A stretch of 64,000 bases of DNA, taken from positions 248,001 through 312,000 of the forward strand of contig NZ_NESD01000003.1 in assembly GCF_003063545.1 (NCBI RefSeq), in the 5' to 3' direction. The notes beneath the pieces were generated by a model. It saw only the letters and a list, made by a program, of their open reading frames with translations, was not told the DNA's origin and did no database searches. Positions 17,159-25,340 of this stretch are shown here, piece after piece (within the stretch, counting starts at the first letter, position 1; each line of letters opens with the position of its first letter). Position numbers and translations under genes: made by a program. This DNA comes from Limnohabitans sp. Jir61. Lineage in GTDB: Bacteria > Pseudomonadota > Gammaproteobacteria > Burkholderiales > Burkholderiaceae_C.

Positions 17159-18847
17159 ATGAACTCTACACAAAAGCCTTGGCTTAGCTCCTACCCTGAC
17201 GGCGTGCCTGCGGAAATCGATGCGCATGCCTACAGCTCGATCGTCGACTTGATGCAAGAAAGCTTTCGTCAATATGGCGAACGCACTGCATTTAGCTTTT
17301 TAGGTAAAGGCCTGAGTTACAAAGAGCTAGACCGTCTCAGTCAAGTTTTTGCCGCCTATTTGCAAAGTTTGGGGCTAGTGTTTGGTGACCGCGTGGCCAT
17401 CATGTTGCCTAATGTGTTGCAGTACCCCATTGCCGTTGCGGCGGTTCTACGTGCTGGCTTTGTTGTGGTCAATATCAACCCGCTTTACACCCCACGCGAG
17501 CTTGAGGCACAGCTCAAAGATGCGGATGCGAAAGCCATTGTGATTCTTGAGAATTTTGGCGCTACCTTGCAAGAGTGTTTGGAGCGTACGCCTGTCAAAC
17601 ACATCGTGCTGTGTGCAATGGGCGACCGCTTGGGCTGGCTCAAAGGTACGCTGGTGAACCATGTGGTTCGCAAAGTTAAAAAAATGGTGCCCTCATTTGC
17701 GCTGCCAACGGCCGTGCGCTTCAACGACACGTTGACCCAAGGCGAACGTTGTACGCTTACCTTGCCAGAAATTCATGGTGATGATTTAGCCGTGCTGCAG
17801 TACACAGGCGGAACAACGGGTGTGGCCAAAGGCGCAGAGTTGTTGCATCGCAATTTGATAGCGAACATGCTGCAAGCGGCTGCGTGGTGCGAGCCTGCTC
17901 TCACGCGCATTCCTGGACATGAGCAGCCGATCTTTATTTGTCCATTGCCGCTGTATCACATCTTTGCTTTCAACTTGAACTTGATGTCATGCATGCGTAT
18001 GGGTGGTTGTTCGGTGCTGATTCCTAATCCACGCGATATCCCAGCTGTTTGCAAAGAGTTGGCCAAGCATCGCTTCCACATCTTCCCGGCGGTGAACACC
18101 TTATTCAACGCATTGGCTAACCATCCAGACTTTGCCAAAGTGGATTGGTCGAACTTGGTGCTATCGCTCGGCGGCGGCACTGCTGTACAAGGCCCTGTGG
18201 CCAAGTTGTGGCTGGAGAAAACAGGCTGCCCCATTTGCGAAGCTTATGGTTTGTCGGAAACCAGCCCTGGCGCTAGCAGTAATCCAGTGACGAGCAAAGC
18301 CTTCAATGGCTCGATCGGTTTGCCATTGCCCAGTACGGAAATGAAGATCATCGACGACGACGGAAGCGAAGTGCCCATTGGTCAACCGGGTGAAATTGCC
18401 ATACGCGGCCCTCAGGTGATGGCCGGCTACTGGCAACGCCCGGATGAGACAGCACGCGTGATGACTGTTGATGGCTTTTTCAAATCGGGCGATGTGGGTG
18501 TGATGGACGAGCGCGGTTTCTTTCGAATCGTGGATCGCAAAAAAGACATGATCTTGGTCAGTGGCTTCAACGTATACCCCAACGAGGTGGAAGAGGTTGT
18601 TGCAGGGATGCCTGGCGTGTTGGAGTGCGCGGTGATTGGCATTGCGGACGAGCATTCTGGCGAAGCCGTCAAATTGGTGATCGTCAAGAAGGATGAAAGC
18701 CTGACAGAAGAACAAGTGATGGAACACTGCCGCCACAACCTAACGGGCTACAAGCGCCCACGCGTGGTGGAGTTCCGAGACGAGCTGCCTAAAACCCCTG
18801 TGGGCAAAGTGCTGCGTCGAGAGCTGCGGGACCAAAAACCAGCATGA
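17159..18847 (+). CDS. fadD: Long-chain fatty acid-CoA ligase
   Basis: Activates fatty acids to acyl-CoA with ATP at the inner membrane, feeding beta-oxidation. The 562 residues are FadD length. They contain the AMP-binding P-loop YTGGTTGVAKGA, the A5 motif YGLSETSP, and the FACS region GWF-like DGFFKSGDVGVMDERGFF followed by DRKKDMILVSGFNVYP. A Shine-Dalgarno-like AAAAGG (17146-17151) precedes the ATG. It overlaps the following mtnN by ATGA, implying coupling. Divergent from nudJ across a 143-bp gap. Confidence 0.94.
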   Translation: MNSTQKPWLSSYPDGVPAEIDAHAYSSIVDLMQESFRQYGERTAFSFLGKGLSYKELDRLSQVFAAYLQSLGLVFGDRVAIMLPNVLQYPIAVAAVLRAGFVVVNINPLYTPRELEAQLKDADAKAIVILENFGATLQECLERTPVKHIVLCAMGDRLGWLKGTLVNHVVRKVKKMVPSFALPTAVRFNDTLTQGERCTLTLPEIHGDDLAVLQYTGGTTGVAKGAELLHRNLIANMLQAAAWCEPALTRIPGHEQPIFICPLPLYHIFAFNLNLMSCMRMGGCSVLIPNPRDIPAVCKELAKHRFHIFPAVNTLFNALANHPDFAKVDWSNLVLSLGGGTAVQGPVAKLWLEKTGCPICEAYGLSETSPGASSNPVTSKAFNGSIGLPLPSTEMKIIDDDGSEVPIGQPGEIAIRGPQVMAGYWQRPDETARVMTVDGFFKSGDVGVMDERGFFRIVDRKKDMILVSGFNVYPNEVEEVVAGMPGVLECAVIGIADEHSGEAVKLVIVKKDESLTEEQVMEHCRHNLTGYKRPRVVEFRDELPKTPVGKVLRRELRDQKPA

Positions 18848-19602
18848 GCCGCATTGCGTTAGTCAGCGCCATGCACGAAGAGCTGGCGGCTGTGCTGGCA
18901 CGGATGCCCGATGAACAAAAAACAGTGGTCGCAGGCCGCGAGTTTTGGGTGGGGCATTGGCATGGCCACGAGGTGGTGGCGGTGCTCTCGCGAATCGGCA
19001 AGGTCGCTGCCGCCACCACGACCACCGCTTTGATTGAACATTTTGGTGTGAGCCGCATCGTGTTCACAGGCGTGGCAGGTGGCTTAGCGCCGCACGTGAA
19101 TGTGGGCGATGTGGTGGTGGCGCGTGAGTTCATTCAGCATGACATGGATGCCTCGCCTTTGTTTCCGCGTCACGAAGTGCCTTTGACGGGCATGACGCGC
19201 TTTCTTGCAGATTCTGCGCTGAGTGATGTCTTGGCTATCGTTGCACCTTTGGCCTTGAAAGACATGTTGACTGCATTGCCCCAATCGGAGTGGCTCAATT
19301 TAGATTTAGCTAATTCGCAAGTGCACCAAGGCTTGATCGCCAGCGGGGATCGCTTTGTGTCGCAAAACCTGGAAAGTCAAGCCTTGCAGCGTGAGCTGCC
19401 CGATGCGTTGGCGGTAGAGATGGAATGTGCCGCGATGGCGCAGGTCTGCCACGACTACGGCGTGCCCTTGGCTGCAGTGCGCACCATTTCAGACCGCGCC
19501 GATGACGCGGCGCATGTGGACTTTCCGCGTTTCATTCAAAGCATTGCCAGCCGTTACAGCGTGGCGGTACTTAACCGCCTGCTGGTTGCCTTGCCCATCT
19601 GA
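18844..19602 (+). CDS. mtnN: 5'-methylthioadenosine/S-adenosylhomocysteine nucleosidase
   Basis: Cleaves MTA and SAH to adenine and thioribose or S-ribosylhomocysteine, recycling methionine and making the AI-2 precursor. The 252 residues carry the PNP-family core FTGVAGGL, the substrate motif VEMECAAMAQV with catalytic-site Glu, and SDRADD with the purine-binding Asp. An insert near residues 120-160 makes it longer than the ~230-residue E. coli Pfs. It starts within the fadD stop and abuts the convergent corA stop with no gap. Confidence 0.92.
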   Translation: MSRIALVSAMHEELAAVLARMPDEQKTVVAGREFWVGHWHGHEVVAVLSRIGKVAAATTTTALIEHFGVSRIVFTGVAGGLAPHVNVGDVVVAREFIQHDMDASPLFPRHEVPLTGMTRFLADSALSDVLAIVAPLALKDMLTALPQSEWLNLDLANSQVHQGLIASGDRFVSQNLESQALQRELPDALAVEMECAAMAQVCHDYGVPLAAVRTISDRADDAAHVDFPRFIQSIASRYSVAVLNRLLVALPI

Positions 19603-20589
19603 TTACTTGAGCCAGCCGCGCTTGCGGAAATACCACATGGGGACCAAGGCGCTAGCAATCATCAAAGCTAGTGCGTAGGGGTAGCCCCAAGTCTTGTCTA
19701 GTTCGGGCATGAACTGGAAGTTCATGCCATAGATGCTGGCGATCAAGGTTGGTGGCAGCAAGGCAACGCTGGCCACCGAGAAGATCTTGATGATCTTGTT
19801 CTGGTTGATGTTGATGAAACCCACGGTCGCGTCCATCAAGAAGTTGATCTTGTCGAATAAGAAGGCCGTGTGGTTGTCGAGCGATTCAATGTCGCGCAAG
19901 ATTTGGCGGGCTTCTTCAAACTGGTCGGCGTTGAGCATGCGCGAGCGCATCATGAAGCTCACAGCGCGGCGGGTGTCCATGACGTTGCGGCGGATGCGGC
20001 CGTTCAAGTCTTCCTGGCGGGCAATTGCGCCCAGCACTTCACCGGCCAGCACGTCGGTCACGTCTTCCGACAGCACCAGCTTGCCTGCTTTTTCCAGCTG
20101 GTCGTAAATGCCTTCTAGCGTGTCGGCTGAGTATTCGGCGTCTGCATCAAACAATTTGAGCAACACGTCTTTGTCGTCTTCAATCAAGCCAGGCGCACGA
20201 CGCGCACGCATTCGCAGCAGGCGGAACACAGGGACGTCTTCATCGTGGATCGAAAACAAAACGCCACGGCTGCGCAGCGAAGCGTTGTTTTGGTTCAAGA
20301 TGAACGCCACACGCACGGTACGGGGCTCGTCTTCGTCGGCAATCAAAAAGTCGCTACGGATGTGGAGTTCACCGTTGTCTTCTTCGTAAAAACGGGCGGA
20401 TTCTTCGATGTCCTCGTCCATCGCGTCTTCAGGGATGGAGAGGCCGTAGTACTGTTTGATCCAGCGTTTTTCCTCAAGCGTGGGCGCTTCGAGGTCAACC
20501 CAGATGGGACGGAATTTAGAGAGTTCTTCCAGCGACTCGATCTCTTCTTGGAAGAGACGACCGTTGGCCAGCGTGAAGATATTGAGCAT
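19603..20589 (-). CDS. corA: CorA-type magnesium/cobalt transporter
   Basis: A 328-residue pentameric divalent-cation channel. A large acidic cytoplasmic N-terminal domain is followed by two C-terminal helices, with the selectivity motif YGMNF at the end of the first and a basic C-terminus (FRKRGWLK). AAGGA lies about 6 nt before the ATG at 20589. Confidence 0.95.
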   Translation of the reverse strand: MLNIFTLANGRLFQEEIESLEELSKFRPIWVDLEAPTLEEKRWIKQYYGLSIPEDAMDEDIEESARFYEEDNGELHIRSDFLIADEDEPRTVRVAFILNQNNASLRSRGVLFSIHDEDVPVFRLLRMRARRAPGLIEDDKDVLLKLFDADAEYSADTLEGIYDQLEKAGKLVLSEDVTDVLAGEVLGAIARQEDLNGRIRRNVMDTRRAVSFMMRSRMLNADQFEEARQILRDIESLDNHTAFLFDKINFLMDATVGFININQNKIIKIFSVASVALLPPTLIASIYGMNFQFMPELDKTWGYPYALALMIASALVPMWYFRKRGWLK

Positions 20590-20870
20590 GGCAGTCCTTG
20601 CGTGTGGAGCGCAGAAATTCGAAGGGTAAAAAATGCAGCTTTCGAACTCGCGCGGCGCTTAAAGGGCCTGATGCGATCCGAAAGCTACCGACTAGGGTAG
20701 GTTTCCAAGGAGATGGCTCCGCTGTTGATGTGGATCAGATTATGGCACCGTAGTGGGGCTATCTAGGGGTTTTCCGTAGGGTGTTTTTGAACGGTTTTTG
20801 AGTTCTACCCATTGCCTTTTCCCAAGGCTGGGGGCATAGTGAAAGCGCTAACTCACCAATGGAGGTTTTT
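20590..20870. other. Intergenic region corA/hpf
   Basis: About 280 bp with no credible gene. It holds the hpf promoter (listed separately), a small GGAG-ATGG-CTCC hairpin (20709-20720) and several short inverted repeats that could be leader RNA for corA (minus) or hpf (plus). I could not match it to a riboswitch class. Confidence 0.5.
20812..20840 (+). promoter_or_regulatory. Putative sigma-70 promoter of hpf
   Basis: TTGCCT (20812-20817), a 17-bp spacer and CATAGT (20835-20840), four of six matches in each box. A good ribosome binding site (GGAGG, 20861-20865) follows before the ATG at 20871. Confidence 0.5.
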
Positions 20871-21200
20871 ATGAACTTGACGATCAGTGGTCACCATCTT
20901 GAAGTAACTCCCGCCTTGCGCACTTATGTAGAAGGGAAGTTAGACCGCATTACCCGACATTTCGATCAAGTGGTGGACGTGAAGGTGCTGTTAAGCATTG
21001 AGAACCAAACCGAGAAAGAGCGTCGTCAAAAAGCTGAATGCAATATCCACGTGAAGGGCAACGACATGTTTGCAGAAAGCGCGCATGAAGACATGTATGC
21101 CGCGGTGGATGATTTGGTTGACAAACTTGACCGACAGGTGGTTAAACACAAGGACCGTTTGCAAAATCACCATCACGAGAGTCCAAAACGCTTGATGTGA
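20871..21200 (+). CDS. hpf: Ribosome hibernation promoting factor (short HPF/YfiA type)
   Basis: A 109-residue ribosome-associated protein. The full HPF/YfiA beta-alpha-beta-beta-beta-alpha domain is present ([20 protein letters not shown] to [20 protein letters not shown]), with a short basic tail. It dimerises or silences 70S ribosomes in stationary phase. The ATG at 20871 is preferred over 20859, since the latter would itself form the GGAGG binding site. It stands next to ptsN-hprK as in the rpoN-associated cluster, but rpoN is 30 kb away here. Confidence 0.95.
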   Translation: MNLTISGHHLEVTPALRTYVEGKLDRITRHFDQVVDVKVLLSIENQTEKERRQKAECNIHVKGNDMFAESAHEDMYAAVDDLVDKLDRQVVKHKDRLQNHHHESPKRLM

Positions 21201-21216
21201 TCTTTGTAAACTTATC

Positions 21217-21250
21217 AAAACCGCCGCATTAAGGCGGTTTTGTCGTTTTA
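21217..21250 (+). terminator. Terminator between hpf and ptsN
   Basis: Nine-bp stem AAAACCGCC/GGCGGTTTT (21217-21225 with 21233-21241), 7-nt loop, followed by GTCGTTTTA. It suggests that hpf ends here and ptsN is transcribed separately, or that readthrough is partial. Confidence 0.75.
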
Positions 21251-21277
21251 GACTCTGTTATTTTGTGAGTGCATAAT
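21249..21277 (+). promoter_or_regulatory. Putative promoter of ptsN-hprK
   Basis: TAGACT (21249-21254), a 17-bp spacer and CATAAT (21272-21277), 12 nt before the ptsN ATG. The predicted start site leaves only a few nucleotides of leader and no Shine-Dalgarno sequence. Confidence 0.45.
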
Positions 21278-21289
21278 CTGCGCTCAACC

Positions 21290-21754
21290 ATGAATCGCCT
21301 AGCTTCCATTCTTCCTTCCGCACAAGTTCTTGTGCGTGTTGAGGTCACCAGCAAAAAGCGCGCTTTTGAAGAAGCGGGCTTGTTGTTTGAAGGCCTTCAC
21401 GGCCTTAATCGCGCCTTGGTGGCCGAGAGCTTGTTTGCGCGTGAGCGTTTGGGCTCAACAGGTTTGGGCCATGGCGTGGCGATTCCTCATGGTCGCATCA
21501 AAGGCTTGAAGGCCCCGATGGCGGCTGTATTCCAATTGGACAAAGCCATCGGTTTTGATGCCCCAGACGAGCAGCCTGTGAGCTTGCTGATCTTTTTGTT
21601 GGTGCCAGAAGCGTCCACGCAAAAGCACCTCGAGATCTTGTCTGAGATTGCAGAACTCCTCAGTGATACTGGTTTGCGAGAAAAAATCAAAACCTGTGAT
21701 GATGCATTGGAACTCCACCGCATCATCTCTACCTGGAATTCGGTGCAACCGTGA
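21290..21754 (+). CDS. ptsN: Nitrogen-related PTS enzyme IIA (EIIA-Ntr)
   Basis: Regulatory phosphocarrier of the PTS-Ntr chain (EI-Ntr, NPr, EIIA-Ntr), which controls K+ transport, sigma-54 genes and other targets by its phosphorylation state. The 154 residues have the phospho-accepting His67 in [11 protein letters not shown] 21290 is chosen over GTG 21269 because it matches the family N-terminus. No ribosome binding site is seen. Its stop overlaps the GTG start of hprK. Confidence 0.93.
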   Translation: MNRLASILPSAQVLVRVEVTSKKRAFEEAGLLFEGLHGLNRALVAESLFARERLGSTGLGHGVAIPHGRIKGLKAPMAAVFQLDKAIGFDAPDEQPVSLLIFLLVPEASTQKHLEILSEIAELLSDTGLREKIKTCDDALELHRIISTWNSVQP

Positions 21755-22698
21755 GGCCTTCCGTCATCAGCGCGGATGTGCTGTTTGAAGCATTTCGCAC
21801 GCGACTGCGTTGGGAATGGATTGCGGGTCTAGGCGCTTCAGAGCGTCACTTTGACGAGGTGGCTGTACGCAGCGCCCGTTCTGGTGCTGACTTGGTGGGC
21901 TACCTTAATTACATCCACCCTTATCGCGTGCAGGTGCTAGGTGAACGCGAAGCCAACTACGTCAGCAAAGCATCACCTGAAGACAGCGCCCGTCGCATCG
22001 CACGTATCGTCACGTTAGAGCCGCCTATGTTGGTGTTGGCAGATGGCCAGCAGCCTTCAGAGGCTTTGATTTCGATGTGTGAGCGCGCACAAATTCCCTT
22101 ATTTGCCACCAATGAATCAGCGGCATTTGTCATCGATTTATTGCGTGCCTATCTTTCCAAGCACTTCGCCGACCGCACCACCATGCACGGTGTGTTCATG
22201 GATATTTTGGGCTTGGGCGTGATGATCACCGGCGAGTCCGGCTTGGGTAAAAGCGAGCTGGGCTTGGAGCTGATTTCTCGTGGCAATGGCTTGGTGGCCG
22301 ATGATGCGGTGGATTTGTACCGTATCAACCAAACCACCATTGAAGGGCGCTGCCCTGAGTTGCTGCAAAACTTGCTCGAAGTGCGTGGCATTGGATTGCT
22401 CGATATCCGAGCCATCTTTGGTGAAACCGCGGTGCGTCGCAAGATGCGTTTGAAGCTCATCGTGCACCTCGTACGCAAAGAGACGTTAGAGCGTGACTAC
22501 GAGCGCTTGCCCCACGAGCCACTCACGCAAGATGTGTTGGGTGTGCCCGTGCGTAAGGTGGTGATCCAAGTGGTGGCTGGTCGCAACATTGCGGTGTTGG
22601 TGGAAGCTGCGGTGCGTAACTCGATTTTGCAGTTGCGTGGCGTGGATACTTATCAAGAATTTATTGCACGCCATCAACGTGCCATGTCCGGCAAATAA
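21751..22698 (+). CDS. hprK: HPr kinase/phosphorylase
   Basis: Bifunctional enzyme that phosphorylates and dephosphorylates HPr on Ser. The 315 residues contain His146 (MHGV), Walker [10 protein letters not shown] at 161-169, [10 protein letters not shown], and the signature [15 protein letters not shown] with the capping region. It starts with GTG in a GTGA overlap with ptsN. In proteobacteria lacking sugar PTS it is found with ptsN, as here, linking carbon and nitrogen signals. Confidence 0.95.
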   Translation: MRPSVISADVLFEAFRTRLRWEWIAGLGASERHFDEVAVRSARSGADLVGYLNYIHPYRVQVLGEREANYVSKASPEDSARRIARIVTLEPPMLVLADGQQPSEALISMCERAQIPLFATNESAAFVIDLLRAYLSKHFADRTTMHGVFMDILGLGVMITGESGLGKSELGLELISRGNGLVADDAVDLYRINQTTIEGRCPELLQNLLEVRGIGLLDIRAIFGETAVRRKMRLKLIVHLVRKETLERDYERLPHEPLTQDVLGVPVRKVVIQVVAGRNIAVLVEAAVRNSILQLRGVDTYQEFIARHQRAMSGK

Positions 22699-22707
22699 CG
22701 TTACCCG

Positions 22708-22735
22708 TTAACGGCGCATCTAGCTGCGCCGTTAG
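22708..22735 (+). terminator. Hairpin after hprK
   Basis: Perfect stem TAACGGCGCA/TGCGCCGTTA (22709-22718 with 22725-22734) with a 6-nt loop, 11 nt after the hprK stop. No T-tract follows, so termination is uncertain. TAGAAT at its 3' side could be a -10 box for bamE. Confidence 0.5.
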
Positions 22736-22781
22736 AATGATCTTGTTATACGCCCTAGCGCCTCATTCGGCCTTTCACATC

Positions 22782-23321
22782 ATGTTTGAATTCTGTCGAA
22801 ACGCTTTCCCAACCTCCCGTCTTCAGCGCCATGGCCTTGTGTCTGCGGGCTTGGCTGCTTGCTTGGGGCTCAGTGCCTGTTCTGGTTTGATTTATCGCCC
22901 AGAAGTCGTGCAAGGCAACTTTGTGTCGCGTGAACAAGTTCAAGCGCTTCGCGTGGGCATGCCACGCCAAGCTGTGCGTGACATCTTGGGAACGCCCTTG
23001 GTCACCAGTTTGTTTCATGCTGATCGTTGGGATTACGCGTTCACCATTCGTCGCCAAGGGTCAGAACCACAGCAACGACGCTTTAGTGTGTTTTTTAAAA
23101 ATGACATGCTCGATCGTGTGGAAGGTGACCCACTTCCAACAGAGGCAGAGTTCGCTGCGCGCTTAGATAGCCGCCGCCCACCCGCTAAATTGCCAGAACT
23201 CAAGGCGACTGAGGCGGACTTGGCAAAATTCCCCGCCAAACCTGCCTCAGCGGCAGGCGCAGTTCAGCCAGCGGCACCTGCTGGCCCTGTTACATACCCA
23301 CCGCTCGAAGCGGTTCGTTGA
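22782..23321 (+). CDS. bamE: Outer-membrane assembly lipoprotein BamE (SmpA/OmlA)
   Basis: Small lipoprotein of the BAM complex that inserts beta-barrel proteins in the outer membrane. The 179 residues have a lipobox LSAC with Cys33, then the SmpA/OmlA domain (GNFVSREQVQALRVGMPRQ, DILGTPLVTSLFHADRWDY). A Pro/Ala-rich C-terminal tail of ~60 residues is longer than in E. coli. ATG 22782 gives a compact signal peptide; 22737 would add 15 residues. Confidence 0.93.
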   Translation: MFEFCRNAFPTSRLQRHGLVSAGLAACLGLSACSGLIYRPEVVQGNFVSREQVQALRVGMPRQAVRDILGTPLVTSLFHADRWDYAFTIRRQGSEPQQRRFSVFFKNDMLDRVEGDPLPTEAEFAARLDSRRPPAKLPELKATEADLAKFPAKPASAAGAVQPAAPAGPVTYPPLEAVR

Positions 23322-23343
23322 TTTTTGAAAGCGCCGAAACACC

Positions 23344-24162
23344 ATGGCTCAATCTCCTGATATTTTGAAAGTTGCTATTGCTGGCGCCAGTGGCCGCATG
23401 GGTCACATGCTGATCGAAGCCGTTCGCAACGATCCCACTTGCCTATTGGCCGGTGCGTTGGACGTGCCGTCTAGCCCCGGCATTGGCAACGATGCCACCG
23501 GCTTTTTGGGGCAAGCCAGCGGCGTGAGCATCGAGGCTGATGTGCGCAAAGGCTTGCAAAACAGCCAAGTGCTGATTGATTTCACCCGCCCTGAAGGTAC
23601 GCTGGCTCACTTGAAAATTTGCCGCGAGTTGGGCGTGAAGCTTGTCATTGGCACGACGGGTTTTACGGACGAGCAAAAAGCAGAAATCGCCGAAGCCGCC
23701 AAAGACATCGCCATCGTCATGGCCCCCAACATGAGCGTGGGTGTGAACGTGACCTTGAAGCTGTTGCAAATGGCTGCGCAAGCCATGCCCACAGGCTATG
23801 ACATCGAAATCATCGAAGCGCACCACCGCCATAAGGTCGATGCGCCTTCGGGTACCGCCTTGAAAATGGGCGAAGTCATTGCCGACGCCATTGGCCGCGA
23901 CCTCAAAGACTGCGCCGTGTATGAGCGCTATGGCCACACTGGCGAACGTGACCCATCGACAATTGGGTTCTCCACCATCCGTGGTGGCGATATTGTGGGT
24001 GACCACACTGTCTTGTTCGCGGGCATTGGCGAGCGCATCGAAATTACGCATAAGTCATCTAGCCGCGCCACTTATGCGCAAGGCAGCTTGCGTGCCGCCA
24101 GCTTTTTGGCAAGCAAGAAAAACGGTTTGTTCGACATGTTTGACGTGTTGAACCTGCGCTAA
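23344..24162 (+). CDS. dapB: 4-hydroxy-tetrahydrodipicolinate reductase
   Basis: Second committed step of lysine/diaminopimelate synthesis, NAD(P)H-dependent. The 272 residues show the nucleotide-binding loop [11 protein letters not shown], the TGFTDEQ region and the signature [15 protein letters not shown] with the catalytic His and Lys. Typical length. It follows bamE by 22 nt and precedes the exbB-like gene by 5 nt, so bamE-dapB-exbB-exbD probably form one transcription unit. Confidence 0.95.
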   Translation: MAQSPDILKVAIAGASGRMGHMLIEAVRNDPTCLLAGALDVPSSPGIGNDATGFLGQASGVSIEADVRKGLQNSQVLIDFTRPEGTLAHLKICRELGVKLVIGTTGFTDEQKAEIAEAAKDIAIVMAPNMSVGVNVTLKLLQMAAQAMPTGYDIEIIEAHHRHKVDAPSGTALKMGEVIADAIGRDLKDCAVYERYGHTGERDPSTIGFSTIRGGDIVGDHTVLFAGIGERIEITHKSSSRATYAQGSLRAASFLASKKNGLFDMFDVLNLR

Positions 24163-24167
24163 TTTTT

Positions 24168-24794
24168 ATGGACTTCTTCGCTGCAGCTTTGCAAGGTGAC
24201 GCGCTGAGCGCAACATTGGCCTTTGGCTTGCTTGTTATGTCGGTGGCCAGCTGGACGGTGATTTTTTACAAAGCGTGGTTGCTGCATCGCGTGAGCACTG
24301 GTGTGGCGCAAGGTAAAGCTGCCTTTTGGCAGGCGCGTGATGTGCAGCAGGGTATTCAGGCGCTAGTTGCTGTTGAGCGCACGGCTGTTTTGCTGCCTCT
24401 GGCCCAAGCTAACCAACAACTGATGCCCGGCACCTTGGGTGCGCAAGGTGATGTGTCAGCCCAGCGAACTCGCGTATTGCGTGATGCTTTGCACGTGGTG
24501 CTGCACCGTTTGCAATCGGGCCAAGTGTTGTTGGCCACGGTGGGTTCCACCGCGCCGTTTGTGGGTTTGCTCGGTACCGTGTGGGGTATTTATCACGCAT
24601 TGACTGGCATTGCCACCGCAGGTCAGCTCACGATCGAACGTGTCGCTGGCCCTGTGGGCGAGGCCTTGGTCATGACAGCTGCGGGCTTGGCTGTGGCCTT
24701 GCCAGCCGTGTTGGCGTTTAACGTGATGGGCCGCGTGATCAACCGCCTGGAGCAAGAGCTGGAAGGCTTTGCCCACGACCTGCGAGAGCTCTGA
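24168..24794 (+). CDS. exbB: MotA/TolQ/ExbB proton channel family protein
   Basis: A 208-residue inner-membrane protein with three predicted helices. The conserved ExbB segment STAPFVGLLGTVWGIYHALTGIA is followed by VAGPVGEALVMTAAGLAVALPAVLAFNV. With ExbD and TonB it powers outer-membrane receptors, or with a TolR-like partner it forms the Tol system; ExbB is preferred because of length and the ExbD neighbour, but TolQ is not excluded. The stop overlaps the ATG of the next gene. Confidence 0.88.
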   Translation: MDFFAAALQGDALSATLAFGLLVMSVASWTVIFYKAWLLHRVSTGVAQGKAAFWQARDVQQGIQALVAVERTAVLLPLAQANQQLMPGTLGAQGDVSAQRTRVLRDALHVVLHRLQSGQVLLATVGSTAPFVGLLGTVWGIYHALTGIATAGQLTIERVAGPVGEALVMTAAGLAVALPAVLAFNVMGRVINRLEQELEGFAHDLREL

Positions 24795-25246
24795 TGGCTT
24801 TTGGACGTTTTGAGCGCACGCCGGGCCAAACGCCCATGAGCGACATCAACGTCACCCCATTGGTCGACGTGATGATGGTGTTGTTGGTCATCTTCATCAT
24901 CACCGCGCCTTTGATGGTCAGCGCTTTGAAGCTGGATTTGCCCAAAACCGAAGGCGCACAGGCCAGCAGCGCGCCGCCGCGCTTTGTCAAACTCAGCATC
25001 GACGCCAAAGGCGTGGTGTATTTGGACGACAAAGCCACCTCGCTAGAAGACCTCAAACGCAGCCTGAATGCCCAAGCCTCCAAGGCGTTGGCCATGGACC
25101 ATGGCGAATTGCCCGAAGTCCAGCTGCGTGCCGACGAGCGCGTGCCTTACGGTAAAGTGGTCGAAGTCATGGGCCTAGCCCAGCAAGCCGGCATGAACCG
25201 CATTGGCTTTGTGACCGAGCGCAAACAGCCCTCAGCCAAACCCTGA
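24794..25246 (+). CDS. exbD: ExbD/TolR family protein
   Basis: A 150-residue partner of ExbB. A short cytoplasmic N-terminus (MSDINVTPLVDVMMVLLVIFIITAP) leads into the single transmembrane helix, whose Asp in PLVDVMMVLLVIF is the proton-motive-force residue. A periplasmic domain follows. It begins on the last base of the exbB stop codon. Confidence 0.9.
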   Translation: MAFGRFERTPGQTPMSDINVTPLVDVMMVLLVIFIITAPLMVSALKLDLPKTEGAQASSAPPRFVKLSIDAKGVVYLDDKATSLEDLKRSLNAQASKALAMDHGELPEVQLRADERVPYGKVVEVMGLAQQAGMNRIGFVTERKQPSAKP

Positions 25247-25279
25247 TCTACTCCCAACCCAGCCTAAAATCTAGGTTTG

Positions 25280-25336
25280 ATGCGCCTTGGCTGTTTAAGG
25301 CGCTGCTCCCCGCACAAGACGGGGTTCTCTGACTGA
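25280..25336 (+). other. Short upstream reading frame and hairpin before leuS
   Basis: An 18-codon frame ([18 protein letters not shown]) ends 4 nt before the leuS ATG. It follows TAAAAT (25265-25270) by 9 nt and contains the stem CCCCG/CGGGG (25308-25326). It could be a leader peptide or attenuator, but it is not leucine-rich and the evidence is weak. Confidence 0.2.
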
Positions 25337-25340
25337 TTCC

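Noticed and set aside
20743-20760. TGGCAC resembling a sigma-54 -24 element upstream of hpf
   Set aside because: The matching GC of the -12 element is 2 bp out of register, so the strict spacing of sigma-54 promoters is not met.
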